Part shown: positions 26,505 through 39,600 of the stretch, piece after piece
Layout of the letters: the number at the start of each line of letters is the position of its first letter
Position numbering within the stretch: position 1 is the stretch's first letter
From: Onchocerca lupi
Lineage: Eukaryota; Nematoda; Chromadorea; Rhabditida; Onchocercidae
Length of the DNA: 64,000 nucleotides
Assembly: GCA_028564675.1 (NCBI GenBank)
Contig: JAOVVO010000029.1
Coordinates: 62,001 to 126,000 of the forward strand
Direction of reading: 5' to 3'
Position numbers and translations under genes: made by a program
The notes under the pieces: generated by a model
What the model saw: only the letters and a program-made list of their open reading frames with translations
What the model was told of the DNA's origin: nothing
Database searches by the model: none

Positions 26505-26763
26505 AACTATACTGTAACATCGTTTAATCAGCCAAGTTTCATCCATATCGGTTCGATGCTTGTATTCTTCTATATTTTAATTTCAACTTAATAAGACTGA
26601 TGCTAACATGATGACCTTTCAGTCTTTTATGATTTAAAATTTCTAATTCATTTTTTATTTATTCGTCCAATCGATTTTATCTTCTCTACTCTTCTAACAA
26701 TACAATTTTAACCGCAAAATTTATTCTGGAAACTTTGACATTGTAAAGTTTTTCGAAATAATT

Positions 26764-29700
26764 ATGAATTCTTACGAATCACCAAAACGGCAAATTTTTG
26801 ATGAGCAATTGCAAGAACATCCGCTAAATTTTTCAACTAATTCCACTCATGATATTACAGTATCAACAGCAACAACAACTCACTGGAAAGGTATAAATAC
26901 GATGGAAATATGATTTTTCGCCTTTCTTAGTAAAATATCCAAGCATCTAACTTCATTTCTCGCCAATAATTTAGCACTTATTCAGGCCACATTCAAGAAA
27001 AAAAATTATAGCTAGAAGCTATTTTTGAATGCGAAAATTTTTAAATTTCAGATTCCGGTCAAGTTGAGAAGCATAATTTGGATCATCAATGTAATACTGC
27101 AACTTCTAGCAAAAATACAACTTCAATTCCAATCCCAACTCCAACTCCAAGATCATTATTTACCTATCAATCTCCGTTATTTATGGCACCAGGATTTTTA
27201 CCATCATCTTATATGTCTTCATTTGCCGCAGCGGCTGCGATGTCAGCTGCGATGAACGCTGCGGTACATCGCTTTCCACATCAATTGTAAGCCAGAATAT
27301 ATGAATTTGATATTTAAAGAAGTTCGAAAATTTCAAGAAAATCTAACTGACGTTTATAATACTTCAATTCATAACAAATTTTCCAATTAAGACAATTTTT
27401 TTAGCTAATTTAGCTATAGTTGATTGAATTGTTTGAAAGTTTCAAGTAGTGCACACGTTCTGTAAGAAGTCATTCTTTTCAAAAATTGGCAAAATGAAAA
27501 TAATTTTTTCAAAATTTCCCTAAAAATCTCTCTTAGAAAATTGCAATTTCTTTTCAAAATTTGGTTTTAAACAGAATTTTTTTTGCTTGAAGATCATCGA
27601 TGAATAGTGTAATGGAACCGGATCCGACAACAATTTCAGTGAATTCGTTTTGTTCGATGAATACAACACAAAGTCCGGCACCAATATCACCTGCACTTTC
27701 CTGTGCTGTTTGTGGTGATGTATCAAGCGGAAAACATTACGGTAATTCATTTATACCTTCATTTTTACTAAATTTTTAAAATCACAAATCAATTAAAGAA
27801 TCAATTTTTGATACTTAAGTTAATGATAAGTGAAAGCAAATGTTATATTTAATATTTCTTGATCATTTTTCTTTTTTTCCAACTATTTCCATATGTAAAT
27901 GATTTAATTAGTTTAATTAATAAGTGAATGTTGGTGAAGTTTTTGTTTACAGGAATTCTAGCATGCAATGGTTGTAGTGGTTTTTTCAAACGAAGTGTAC
28001 GACGTCGATTAATTTATCGATGTCAAGCTGGTACCGGTTCGTGTATCGTTGATAAGGCACATCGTAATCAGTGCCAAGCTTGTAGACTTAAAAAATGCCT
28101 TAACAAAGGAATGAATAAAGATGGTAATTGTTTTCTTTTTTTCTTTCTTAAAAAATCAAATTAGAAAGCAGATATTTGTATCGTAATTTTTACGAACTGA
28201 TACTGTAACTTGCACCGTAAGCGCAAATTGATACTGTAGCCTACATCGTAACTTTCTTCAAATTAATAAATCATTTTCAAGCTGTACAAAATGAGCGACA
28301 ACCACGTAATACAGCTACAGTTCGTTCTCAAAATGAAGCGGATTTTTCAACATCTTCTGGTTTTTACAAGTAAGTAATTAATTTTGTAATTTTCCGTATT
28401 AATCATTATCTAATCAATCAGTTGTTAATTAATATACGAAACAACAACTGTTCTATTTTTTTAAGGTTTTTTTTCTTTTTTATTTACAGCTATCTCACTT
28501 TTGTAAGCTTTTTTTTTGTATTATTTGTATTATTTATCTATCAGACTTTCGAATTAAATATTTTCGGCCTAATTAAATGTTATTAATTATTTATCAATCA
28601 AACATTTTTAATCAAATGTTTTCAACACTCATTAAATGTTCAAATTTTTGAGAAATTATTAGCGTAGATATTTGAGCATTTATTATTTGAATTTGCTGGA
28701 TATATTTATCAAAATCATAAAAAGTTTTGAAAAAATTATAAAAATTTGCCGAACTTACTTTTGATTCAAGCGATTTACTTTCATCTTACTGACTTCCATT
28801 TGACTTACTAACATACTTTTAATTTACCAACTTATTATAGCTAAAGCTTGCAGTGTTTAAACTTACAACCCTTGCTTTATTTTACGCTTAATTAGTAAAG
28901 TATGATAGTACAGTAATATATCACGCAAATCAAAATATATTATGCTTAATTAGTATATATTACGCTTAATTAACTTAAAATGCGCTTAATTAGCAAATGA
29001 AAAATATATTACGCTTAATTAGTAAATATGATAGCACGGTAACGACAGCACTTTGTATGAATGGCGAAATACCTGATTCCACATCCGGTGCGTTGATTAC
29101 AAAAGGTTGCTCACCGATTAGTGATTCCGGTAAACAGGATTCATCGGAGGTTAGTTTTTTTTTTTTAGACTTATTCTTTCATTTCGAAATTTTTTTTTTT
29201 TTTTTTTGAGAATTGAATAATAAGTTGGATCTCAGATATTGTTTAAACTTTCTTCTGAATTATTCAGATATTTGGTAATGAAAAAATCGATGAAATTCGA
29301 CATGGTGTTGAAAATGAAAATGTTCAAGAAGCATCAGCAAGATTTTTATTTTTGGCCATTAAATGGGCCAAAAATCTTCCATCATTTGCATCATTATCAT
29401 TTCGTGATCAGGTAAAATGGATTAAAGTCTATTCAATCAATTTTATCAACTTTATCACATTCAAAGCAATAAGAAGAATTGATATCTTAAAATATAGAAT
29501 TAATCTTTAATCTATTTTAGCTAAAATTGTTGGAAGAAAATTGGTGTGACCTTTTTCTTCTCAGTGTATTCCAATGGTCACTTCCAATGGAAAAATGTCC
29601 ATTACTGAATGCTTCACAAATTGACCCTTCCAGTTTTCGTTATTTGAACGATTTATTCATTCGAATTCGTTCCTATGGCATCGATTATGGCGAATTTGCT

Positions 29701-32210
29701 TGCTTAAAAGCTTTAGTATTGTTTAGGCCAGGTAAGCTGATATTTTAGATATTCATTGTTTACTTAATTATCTTTCAAATTTTAACTTTAATTTTAAATT
29801 TAAATAAGACTTCAAATTAGAGGAAATTGAAATGATAGTAATGAAACGTCATGAAAAATGCATAATCAGAAATAAAATGAGCATACTAAGAAAGAAATAA
29901 ATGAAATTTAGATTCAAATAATTGTTGAAAAATTTTAAATTCACTAATTTTCAAATTTTTTTTTTTTTTCACCCCACCATCACAATTCAAAATTCATTAA
30001 ATTACACAAAAAGTTAAAAAAAAAATAGGAAACGAGAAATTAAAAAATTCGTTGCATAAAAATTAGTTTTTGAATAAACAGCAAAAATGACTTGAAAAAA
30101 AAATTTACGAATTTTTCAATCAATTTCTATTTTTATTACAGTAATGAACAATTTTTCGTGAAGTTAGAAATTGCGTACTTTTAGAATAATAAACTATGAC
30201 TTATTGCTATTTTGAATGATTAAAAAATCTAATAAATAAAGTGCAAACAACATAGATGTATTCAAATCCTTTAACTTCTTATCTTATCACTTCTTGACAC
30301 ATCAATTAGGATCATTTATTGCTCATTATTTTTTATCACTTTTATATCAGCTTAAAAAACTTATCATTTTTATCAGCTCTAAAAACGGCAGTCAATTCAT
30401 ATGACAATATTATTCAGCTTTGTCTTATCATATTCAATATTCTTCTTCTGAATGATAGATAATACTTTAAATACTTCGATGATAATATCTTTAAAATCAA
30501 ACATACAAAGTTGGAATTTTTGAAAGTTTAAAAAACGTTGATCACTCATTTCTGGCGACAGTTTTATTTTGAATTTTACAGGAATATTTCAATTTGATTT
30601 CTCCCAGAAATAGATTTCTTAAAAATTTCCATTTCTAATAGCAATTAATATGAAGGAAGAAGCATTCATCGTTCGCTTACTGTATTTATCCGAACAAATA
30701 ACCAAAAGTAAACAAACAAATTAAAGTGTAATTTAATTAGCGCTCGAAATTTAATTCTAGATTGATTTGGCGGCCATAAGATGAGATGATGTCAATTTTA
30801 GTTGACGATTTAATACTCATTTAAGTATTCGATGAATAAAAGAGAGAAAGAGAGAGAGAGAAAAAGAAAGAGAGGGAGGGAGAGAAGGACAAGAAAGGGA
30901 AGGAATTATAAGTGCCAAGATAATTGAGGCGCTAGCCTAGGCTACAGTAAAAAGCTAATTAAAATGCATTTCCTTTTCTCGATCATCCATCTATCCACTT
31001 TGCTCCAATTTATTGAAAAATTTGATTAAAGTTGCTTAACATGTTCGTTCATTCAATCCAACCTATTTCGTTTCCGAAAGTGTTTTTTCCTAATAGAAAA
31101 GATAGTTTCAACAAATTTAATTCTAGTAAATGTCTAAAAAAATTTTTCTGAATTTCAATTAATATTTGCAATTAATGAATTTGTTTGTTACTAATTCCTC
31201 AAGTAATTAGTAATTGTAATTAATGAATTTATTTATTACCAACCTTTCGAATAATCAATATTTGTAATTAATGAATCCATTTGTTCATAATTTTTCAAAC
31301 AATTAGTATCTGTAATTAATAAATTTGTTTGTTCTTCATTTTTTTTCAATAAATTCGTTAAAATATAATTTATTTTTGGAAATTTGCAAAATTTTCACTT
31401 TCCTGAAGTATTTATTAAAAAATTATATTAAATCAGAAACATAATAAACAAAAGTTAAACAACTGATTATTATTATAATTAGTTTTAATTAAATTCATAA
31501 ATTAATGATTAAGAAAGTTTGTTTTATGTAATTCTCATACAATATGGCTTTTAATTGATTGAAAATAAGATTTTGAATTGCAGAAATGTTGTAATATTAA
31601 ATTTTTATATCTAATAGAATATCTAATATTTTTTATATTTAATTTTTTTTTTTTTTTTTTTTTTTTTTTGATAGCGGCATTATTCGCAAAACCTATAAAT
31701 CCTTTAGAAACAAGAGGATTGAAGAATTTAGTTCAAGTTGAAGATCTACAAGATCAGGCACAGCAAACTTTGGCAAGGCATACAATGAATTCATCGCCGG
31801 CAAGGTTTTTCCTTTATTGCAATTTTGGAATAATTGATTTTCAAAATTTTATATGCAAATTTTTCACTTTCAGTTGAATTCCTTTTTTTTTTTTTTAACA
31901 AAATATTTTTGCAAACATGCTATTGAGATTTTCAAGTTTCAAGTACTAAAGTTATTATATGCGTGTTAATTGTAATAATAAGTTTAAAATAGGTGGAATT
32001 ATTGATTATATTATGATTATGATTGGATTATAATTATGATTTTTCTCAACTTCGTTCAGATGATGTTATTCTTGCAGATTTGGCCGATTACTTCTTCTTT
32101 TGCCACTTTTGCGAACTATAAGTGCTGAAAAAATTGAACGAATGTTTTTTATAGCTACATTTGGAAATACATCGATCGACAAAATCATTTATAAAATGTA
32201 CAATGGATGA
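26764..32210 (+). CDS. fax-1: FAX-1/PNR (NR2E3-type) nuclear hormone receptor
   Basis: Ten exons (26764-26890, 27052-27286, 27593-27741, 27953-28123, 28282-28369, 29023-29149, 29268-29411, 29521-29731, 31675-31804, 32078-32210) join in phase to 504 residues. The N-terminal arm has an alanine run (SFAAAAAMSAAMNAAVH). The DNA-binding domain reads CAVCGDVSSGKHYGILACN then GCSGFFKRSVRRRLIYRC and CQACRLKKCLNKGMNKD: two C4 zinc fingers with the P-box CNGCSG, which marks the PNR/FAX-1 subgroup and excludes Tailless (CDGCAG). NERQPRNTAT follows, as in FAX-1. The ligand-binding region has EASARFLFLAIKWAKNLPSF and ends RTISAEKIERMFFIATFG. FAX-1 is a transcription factor specifying interneuron identity and axon paths in C. 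elegans. Exon 6 (hinge) starts at a plain ATTAG acceptor inside a repeat and is the least certain exon. Intron 8 is 1.9 kb. Confidence 0.94.
28884..29022 (+). repeat. GCTTAATTA repeat leading into fax-1 exon 6
   Basis: Five copies of a GCTTAATTA core (near 28886, 28943, 28963, 28983 and 29012). The last supplies the ATTAG acceptor of exon 6. The first copy is followed by a near-copy of the exon start (TAAAGTATGATAGTACAGTAA against TAAATATGATAGCACGGTAA). Confidence 0.8.
30933..30944. repeat. 12-bp CCTAGG palindrome, copy 2, in fax-1 intron 8
   Basis: TAGCCTAGGCTA is a perfect palindrome containing the same decamer as 23991-24000. It follows a purine-rich GAGA-type stretch (about 30840-30905). 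Confidence 0.9.
31160..31335. repeat. 48-bp minisatellite in fax-1 intron 8
   Basis: About four diverged copies of a 47-49 bp unit carrying TAATTAATGAATTTRTTTGTT; unit starts are near 31168, 31215, 31264 and 31312. Confidence 0.8.
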
Positions 32211-34512
32211 AATGAATGAATGATGATATTTCTCCAATAAGTTTATTTTAGAATGTCTTTTGAGTTACTCTGAAATTTCCTTTTTTTTTTTTTTTTAAAA
32301 TTAAAAATGATGATTTGAAAAAAGAGAAAAAAAAACTAACAGAATTATTCCGAACTTTGCAAGATCAGCTTTGTTACTAATAATTGAAATAACTATAAAA
32401 CATCATTTGCCATAAATTACAAATCGTTCACGAAATTGACAAATATTCCAATCGATATCGATGATTAAATGATCTGGACTAAAAACTAAAAGATCAATCA
32501 TTACAAAATTCAGTAATTTTGATTTCTATTTTTGAGGAATAAAAAAAATTTTGAAATGAAAACTTTATATGAACAAAGTATAAATTTCGAAATATTATTC
32601 AATCAAATCGTTAATATAACAGCGATAATTGATTCAAAGGAATATTTTTAAAAAGGTGATAAAATGTAACATGAATGTTAGAATGTTATCAATGACAAAT
32701 TTGTAACCTGAAATTAGACAATTAAAATTTTCCATTTATTCCAATAATATACATTATATTTTCGAAATAAAAAAAAAAAAACTGCCAGAAATAAAAATAA
32801 AACAACAAGTAGATTTGTAATGATAAATGATGTATTTCAAGTGTATCACTAATTCAATCACGACTTAATCCCCAACCTCAGAATGTGTCACGCAAATATG
32901 GAAATTAATTGAGAATGTAATGCGCGCTGTTTGCATGATGTGCGCGCTGCTTGCATGATGATGCATGCTATTTCGAGTCACCATAATAAGAGCAGCAACT
33001 ATGGGTTTCAATGAAAAATGATTTTTTCTCCTTTCTCTGACAAATCTGCTCCATTAATTACTAAATGAATTCGTTAAAGCATTTCTTTTTCTGTTGCCTT
33101 AAATGTCATTGAATAGTCAAATTTTGCAAAAATATAACTAATTAAGACCTAAAAATATCCTTAAATTTTAAATTGCTGTAGAAGACAGCAGATAGCTAAA
33201 ATTATCTAAATTTGAGCATTCAAGTTTCATTCCAAAAACTTGCAAAAATTAGTCGCGGTGATTAACTTAAAATATTAACAATGTTGAAACTTGGCAATTT
33301 TTTGAATTTTTATTTTGGAAATTCTTGATAACAATTAAGAAAGTATAACATACATAGAAGTGGATGAAAACCAAACAACCAAAACCCACTGAAAATAATA
33401 AAATTCCTTTTTCATTCGAAAAAAAAAAAACACTGATTGTAATGAGCAAAATTAAGGGAAAAGACTTTAAATAATTTGTAAGATCTGCGAATAGATTCTC
33501 GTGTTTCACTTTATTGAAAATAAATTTTCGAAGAAAGGTATAATCAAATTATCGCATTTGAATTTATGAAAGAGATTTAAAATCTTAAATGTATAAAATA
33601 AAACAGAAGATTTTTCAATTACATTTTAGATAAAATCTAAAAAACTATCAACCAAATAATATAAAATAAAAAAATGAATGAACCAAGTGAGAATCCAAAA
33701 ATTATATATTAGCGATGTTCACAACGCAACAATTTAATTAAAAGAAAGACAAAAGTGGAAAAATTAAGAAAGCGAAAAAACAAATAAGTTGAGCAAGCTT
33801 TAAGCTAACCCGACAATAAAGAAACATAATTTACAAAAGAATAGCATAAAACGAAGAACCAATAAAAGACTAGAAATGAAGTATAGAAAAAATCACTTTA
33901 TGAATCACTGAAACAAAGGGGACATTAGCGGATTGATTCATGAAATATCAAATCATGAAATTTAAACATTGACTTTGGATCTTGAAGACACTGACTTGTA
34001 ACTATATTTAACATCTATTCCTCTTCTAATTTCTCATCTTAATTATGGGAAAATCACATTAAAATAGTAGTCCTTATATTCGTAAAATGAAAGAAACCTA
34101 AACAAGACTAGCGTTCCAATAATTAACGTTTGCACTACTGCAGTATAACATTGTGAGCATGGCAAAATAATTAACTGAAATGCCATAAAACTATTTTAAA
34201 GCATTGCAAATATTCAGTAACTTAGAAACAAGCAGAATCAAGCTAATAACTAAAGCCAGTGTGTTTAACTAGAATAATAGAACATGATTTGGAGTTATAA
34301 CGAAGATGATGAAAATTATCAGGACAAAAAGATGAATGAAATCAATCCTGAACATTCAAACATTACTAGATTGGCAAAGGCAATTCAGATAATATTAATT
34401 CTATATATGGTTAAAAAAAACTGACAACAATCATAATTCTCAATGAAATAAGACATAACAAAACAAAAACTAACTTAAAGCAAACGGTCATTTCATGAAA
34501 TATTGCAAAATG

Positions 34513-34553
<41 letters not shown>

Positions 34554-34574
34554 ACTCAGCGATACCAAAAAAGT
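32211..34574. other. Intergenic region between convergent fax-1 and lyst-1
   Basis: AT-rich 3' flanks of both genes. It includes a 20-bp GC-rich tandem pair (32921-32960) and a long poly-A run (about 34510-34545) just beyond the lyst-1 stop. No exon with a family match was seen. Confidence 0.6.
32921..32960. repeat. 20-bp GC-rich tandem pair
   Basis: TGCGCGCTGTTTGCATGATG is followed directly by TGCGCGCTGCTTGCATGATG (one difference) and then ATGCATGC. It stands out in a very AT-rich neighbourhood. Confidence 0.95.
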
Positions 34575-36690
34575 TTACTTGTCGCTAATAATCCTCAGTG
34601 AAGGTGGTCGTTTCGGCTGTAGATTCTCTCCCTGCCAGCACAACACTCGACCAGATGCGAAATTAACGAACAACCTCTTACATCGATTTGAAAAACTCAT
34701 ACTGGAAGAGAGAAATGTTAAGGAAACGATAGCGATGAAAATATTTGCTGATACATTTCCACCATTGTATCAATCAATATGATAGCTGTCTTATGATTTC
34801 ACTAATTTTAAATAAAAATAAGAGCCATTATGAAAAAAGACGAAAACTTCAAGTGGTAATTTGCATGATCATCAATTAGATTTGCACAAATTTTTACAAA
34901 TAACTGCAAACCTGACAATAGGTTCAAGAAATTGATAATCCACGATATCGCGCACAAATCTCATCGTCCACATATCAAATATTCTGAAATTTCAGAAATT
35001 TCAAAGCAAATCAGCTAATGTCAACGACGAAACGCAAAAATGGATGTTCGATTAAAGTAAATTAAGTGGTAATAAAAGTTTTTAAAAGCTACTTAAATGA
35101 AATCTCTGAAAACTTAAGGAGATTTCATCCGGATTTAAAATATAGTGATTTTTTTAATAATTTAGGAAAGACAAATGAATTAAATCAATTACATCCTGAG
35201 AAAAATGGATATTTTGGAAGTTGTGACGCCTAGCTAAAGATGCGCTATAAATAGAAAAATCCATAATTTCATACTTAATCACTCCATTTTGCATTCCCAA
35301 AAAAAGACAATTTACAGCAGTTCCTTCCGAAAGCGATGTCATAGCAACTGCAGTGACAACGACATCGGTATCAATACTACCAATTTCTAATCCGTTGATA
35401 GTTTTCAATGTTATATTGCTCCCGTAACCTGCAATTTTGGGCAATTATTTAAAAATAGTAGGAGAAACAACAGCATCAAACAATTTAGACTCCAAAACGT
35501 ACAACTATGAAAACTAAGAAGCTATTTTTGTAATATCAGGTTCCGTCTCTTCATGCCTGGATTTTTAAAAATAAGAAAACTCACAGAACCTAAAGTTAAA
35601 ATTTTGAATTATAACAATGAATCCATTTTCAAATATGTCAAACCAAAAAATTATACCGGAATATGTTACGATAGCCACATCACAACTAGTTCGACTTATA
35701 CAAATGAACTGCACTTCTTTTCCATTACCCGGAACAAGCGTTCGAACATATGATAAACGATTTAGGTCCCAAATGCAAATTTTACCCATATCGCAACCAC
35801 TAGCTGCGACAGCAAAATCACCACAAATTGCTAATGCACGCACTGCGGCATCGTGGGCATATAAAGTTTTTAGAAGTGCAAAATCTTTCACACCCTGAAA
35901 AGAAGTCATAAATGAGAAAATGCATTCAATGAATCTGAGATTGAAAAAAAGCAAAAGAAAAGTGAAAATAAAACCAAATAATTTAATAAACTTACAAATT
36001 CGCTTAACAGTATACGATAAACAAGCACAATACCACATGTAAGACCCACAAACAGCAAATCAAATGAAACACAATAGGCTGCTGATGCTATCTGAAAATT
36101 AAATAAATATATTGAGAGAAAAGGATTAAATGCTCTTACTTAAGTCAAGTAGAAGTCTCAGATGAACGAAATAGTCAATTATTTCTCATTACTTATATTT
36201 GCTAAATAAAGAAATTGCAAATTTCAATTTTTTGAATTCTTTTTTAATTTGATAATTTGAATTTTTAAAAATTTGAATCGTATTAAAGTAAATGAAAAGC
36301 AATATTTTCATAAGTGCAGTAAACCAATCAGCAAATTAACTTAATCGCCAACTATGAATGGAACTTGAGAGTTTGAAAAAAAGGATTTCCTGTTTGGCAG
36401 ATGCAAGCAATACAGGATAGTTATGGCTATTTCGTTCAAACCATAAAAAAAATATTTTTTATTCCTACTTTGTTATTCAGATATTTCAAGGGATAAAATA
36501 TATAACTTCAAAACAAAAAAATACAGAGCTAACAAAAAAATAAACTTACACTATAAGTGTGGTAATTGGCTAAATCCCACCATAGACTCGGTTCATGAAG
36601 ACGCAACCGAAGTATTCCATCATTATGCCTCCAAGTTATTAATCCATAACTACAGAGATCTCGCGGTCGAACTGCTTCTCCGTACTGAAA
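34575..36690 (-). other. lyst-1: lyst-1: C-terminal WD40 repeats
   Basis: Exons at about 36685-36553 (YGLITWRHNDGILRLRL), 36092-36020 (SFDLLFVGLTCGIVLVY), 35895-35670 (HDAAVRALAICGDFAVAASG, GKICIWDLNRLSYVRTL), 35427-35210, 34982-34925 (IFDMWTMRFVRDI) and 34701-34575. The IWDLNRLSYV phrase is nearly the same as in vertebrate LYST. The propeller would form the end of the protein. Confidence 0.88.
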
Positions 36691-39600
36691 ACAATCCTTC
36701 ATATCTTAATTGATGAAAGAACAACAATAAAACATCTAAAATACTCTCAAAAAATAAAAAAAAAGAGCATAATTTTTCTCAGAATTTTATTCATAAATCC
36801 ATATTATTACTAAATTGCTTTACCAGTTAATACAAATAATTTTGAAATAAAAAGGATGATATGATGTCTAATTTAACCAAGCACTGTCTTTTTGAAAGAT
36901 TTTTTACAAAAAAAAAAAAAAAAAAAAAAAAAAAACTATTTTATAAACCTTCGCTCGGTTCAGTTCTGCATAGAATGGATTTTAATCAGCATAGTAACAA
37001 ACTATTTCAAACCTTATAAATAAAACATGTGTTGTTCGGAAATGCAAAACAATTTCCTTCGGAGAATGCAATAAGATGACCAACATGATCATTATTACGT
37101 ACTAATTTTTGATTCAGAACAACTATTAATTTTCCGAATTCAGTAACCGGACTTCCCACAAATTCACCCCATCGTATTCCTTTGACCGTGTCGAGTGGAC
37201 TCTGAAGATTACATTTGAGCTTTTGTTTGAATGAATCAATGGTATAGTAAATCAGCATTCAACGACGGCATGTTATTGATTTGTTAATGATGTTATTGAT
37301 GTTATTAAATAATTATTGATAAGATCACAGAATATTTAGTTTTGCTTCGATTAAAGTTTTACGTTTGATTTTCGCAATTTTCGATTTTCCGAATTTCGCG
37401 GGAAAAGCAAAAAATTCTTTGACATCCAGTAAAAAAAATTTTACCGATGACATGGTGAGAGTGTTTTGATGTCCTTTACTACACAAAAGTGGAAGATGAG
37501 GTGAATGAAAAAGCTGCAATGGCATTTGTCCATAAGTTTGTATCATAGCTCGTAGGGCAGAGGTCGATAGTTCATCGGATTCTTCACCCTTATTACTCAT
37601 CGTATTCACTCTATATGTCTATAATGTCTACTGTTATGATGAAATTTCGTAAACAAATAGATAATTGCAAAAACTGACAATGGGAAAACTACAGTTAATA
37701 TCATTTACAGGTGCTAATAAGGTATTAAACCAAATCTGATTGTTAATATCACCATGAAAGCAGCCAGGTGCTGATAAGATATTAAACCAAATCTGACTGT
37801 TAATATCACTACGAAAACAATCATTCGTGAAATTATTAACAGTGGTTAATCAAAATTCATGGTCAATGCACAAAAACAACTAAAAAACGATCACTAGTTA
37901 TACCTTTAAAATACTTTTTCTTTCCTTTCCTCATCCTCTCCTTCTAGACCAATTTCGTTACAGGAAAAAAGATGCCAAAAAAGAAATAAACTGATCACAT
38001 TACAAGACATTAAACAAAATACCGCAGGATGAAACACATTGATTGCATCAATCGCAGCTTTTCCCGTTTGCTTATAGCCAAAAATCAGATCAATCCAGTA
38101 ATTTAGCGCTGATGAAACAATCGGAGATTCAAGTGCCTGTCGATGAATGAGTACAAATAAACGTGCTGATCCTTGACACCTAAAATAATCAAAGACAACT
38201 GAAATAAAAATGATATTCCGGTATTCCGTTTAAAAAACATAAATGATACCAAACCAAAGTCCAATGCGAAACGAGCACGATACCATAGAAGAGTTATTTC
38301 AGAAATTTAGGATTTCGAAACTATAAAATACTTTAATGACATTTTCGTTATTCTGATGCCAAAGCCTATCATTCGTTCAGATATGACCTATGGAACATAT
38401 AGATGTTCCTAAGACTTATAAATTTTTAAATCCATTAATCAGTGTGCAAAATTTTACAAATTTATGACAAATTCTATACCATCTCGGCAAAATAACGTCG
38501 TCCACAACATCACCATTTTGGCGTATTCCCAAATCCAACTTTTCTTTATTCATCAAGAAATCAGGTAAATAAAAGAATTCAGGAATAAGTTCCTTGAAAT
38601 CAGTGGTCGAATCAAAACTTGCCAAACGCCATGTGGTTTCAATTGAATTGAACAAGCGATCAGCAATATCGAAATTATTATCTGTAAAGTGACAACAACG
38701 GTAATAAGCTTCTTTAATTAACTGAAGCATCTAATGATCATTATTTAATGAATTTTCAATTCAAAGATTCGCTACTTCTTTATAGACTCGAAGTTTTTCA
38801 AAGACAAATTACTATAATTTCATGAGCATTTTTTTAGAATTCAAAAACTTTTAACTAAATTATAAAAGCAATACAATTGTGAAACCTGTTTTTCGACACA
38901 AAAAAGAAACATAAGTTTCCTGGTTTCGGAAAATTGTTTAAGAAATCAAAGTAAAGGAAAAAAATCCAAAATCACAAAAAAGTTACCCTGATATTCAAGT
39001 GCAATGTCGGTAAATGGCAGTAGTCGAACAAGATAATGTGTAACAATTCCGATGTTCGAGTAATGGCTTCCATAATGATAAGGTCCAAATATAAATGGTG
39101 AACCACAACCTGGCACTGCTCGAACTTCTTCACGAGCAAGATAATTATATTTTCGAATATAGTGTTCCTCTAACCGTTTATCTTGAATTGCCATTGGACG
39201 GCTTAAATCCCTGCAAATTCCGTATTTTCGTATTTTCTTTTATGAGGAAATATTTGATAAACGGATCACATTTGAGCTTGCATCAACGCAACTCATTCCG
39301 ATAATCTTTACAACATTATTTCAAGTAATGCAACTTGGATTTGTTTTTGATCTTTCCAAAACTTCACTATACAAATAACAACATGTTGCTTCACGTATTT
39401 TACTTTCTATTGCTAAATGACACTAACAATGAGTAAAGTTTAAGCAACAATCTGCAAAACATGTCAGAGTTATTACATGTTAAATTTGTACAGTTTCACT
39501 TTATCCAGCGTCTTCCTAGATGAAAACTCCAATTTTTAAGGATAAAAAATCCATAACTGGGAAGTAATCAAAGCGTACTGGAATATTAAATAAAACTTTG

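Larger units (their letters stand above)
18219..26763. other. 8.5 kb gene-free region between collagen and fax-1
   Basis: The two flanking genes point away from each other, so both promoters must be here. No exon with a recognisable family was found. Much of the stretch is low complexity: two minisatellite fields (20917-22640), an (AAT)n tract (24257-24320), an AT alternating palindromic patch near 24033-24075 and homopolymers. The last kilobase before fax-1 (about 25940-26540) is clearly less AT-rich than its surroundings. Fax-1-type genes have cell-specific neuronal expression, so enhancer content is plausible but not shown. Confidence 0.6.

Noticed and set aside
34495..34782. + strand open frame opposite the end of lyst-1
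   Set aside because: It begins in a poly-A run and is antisense to the final lyst-1 exon, whose WD40 ending is well matched.
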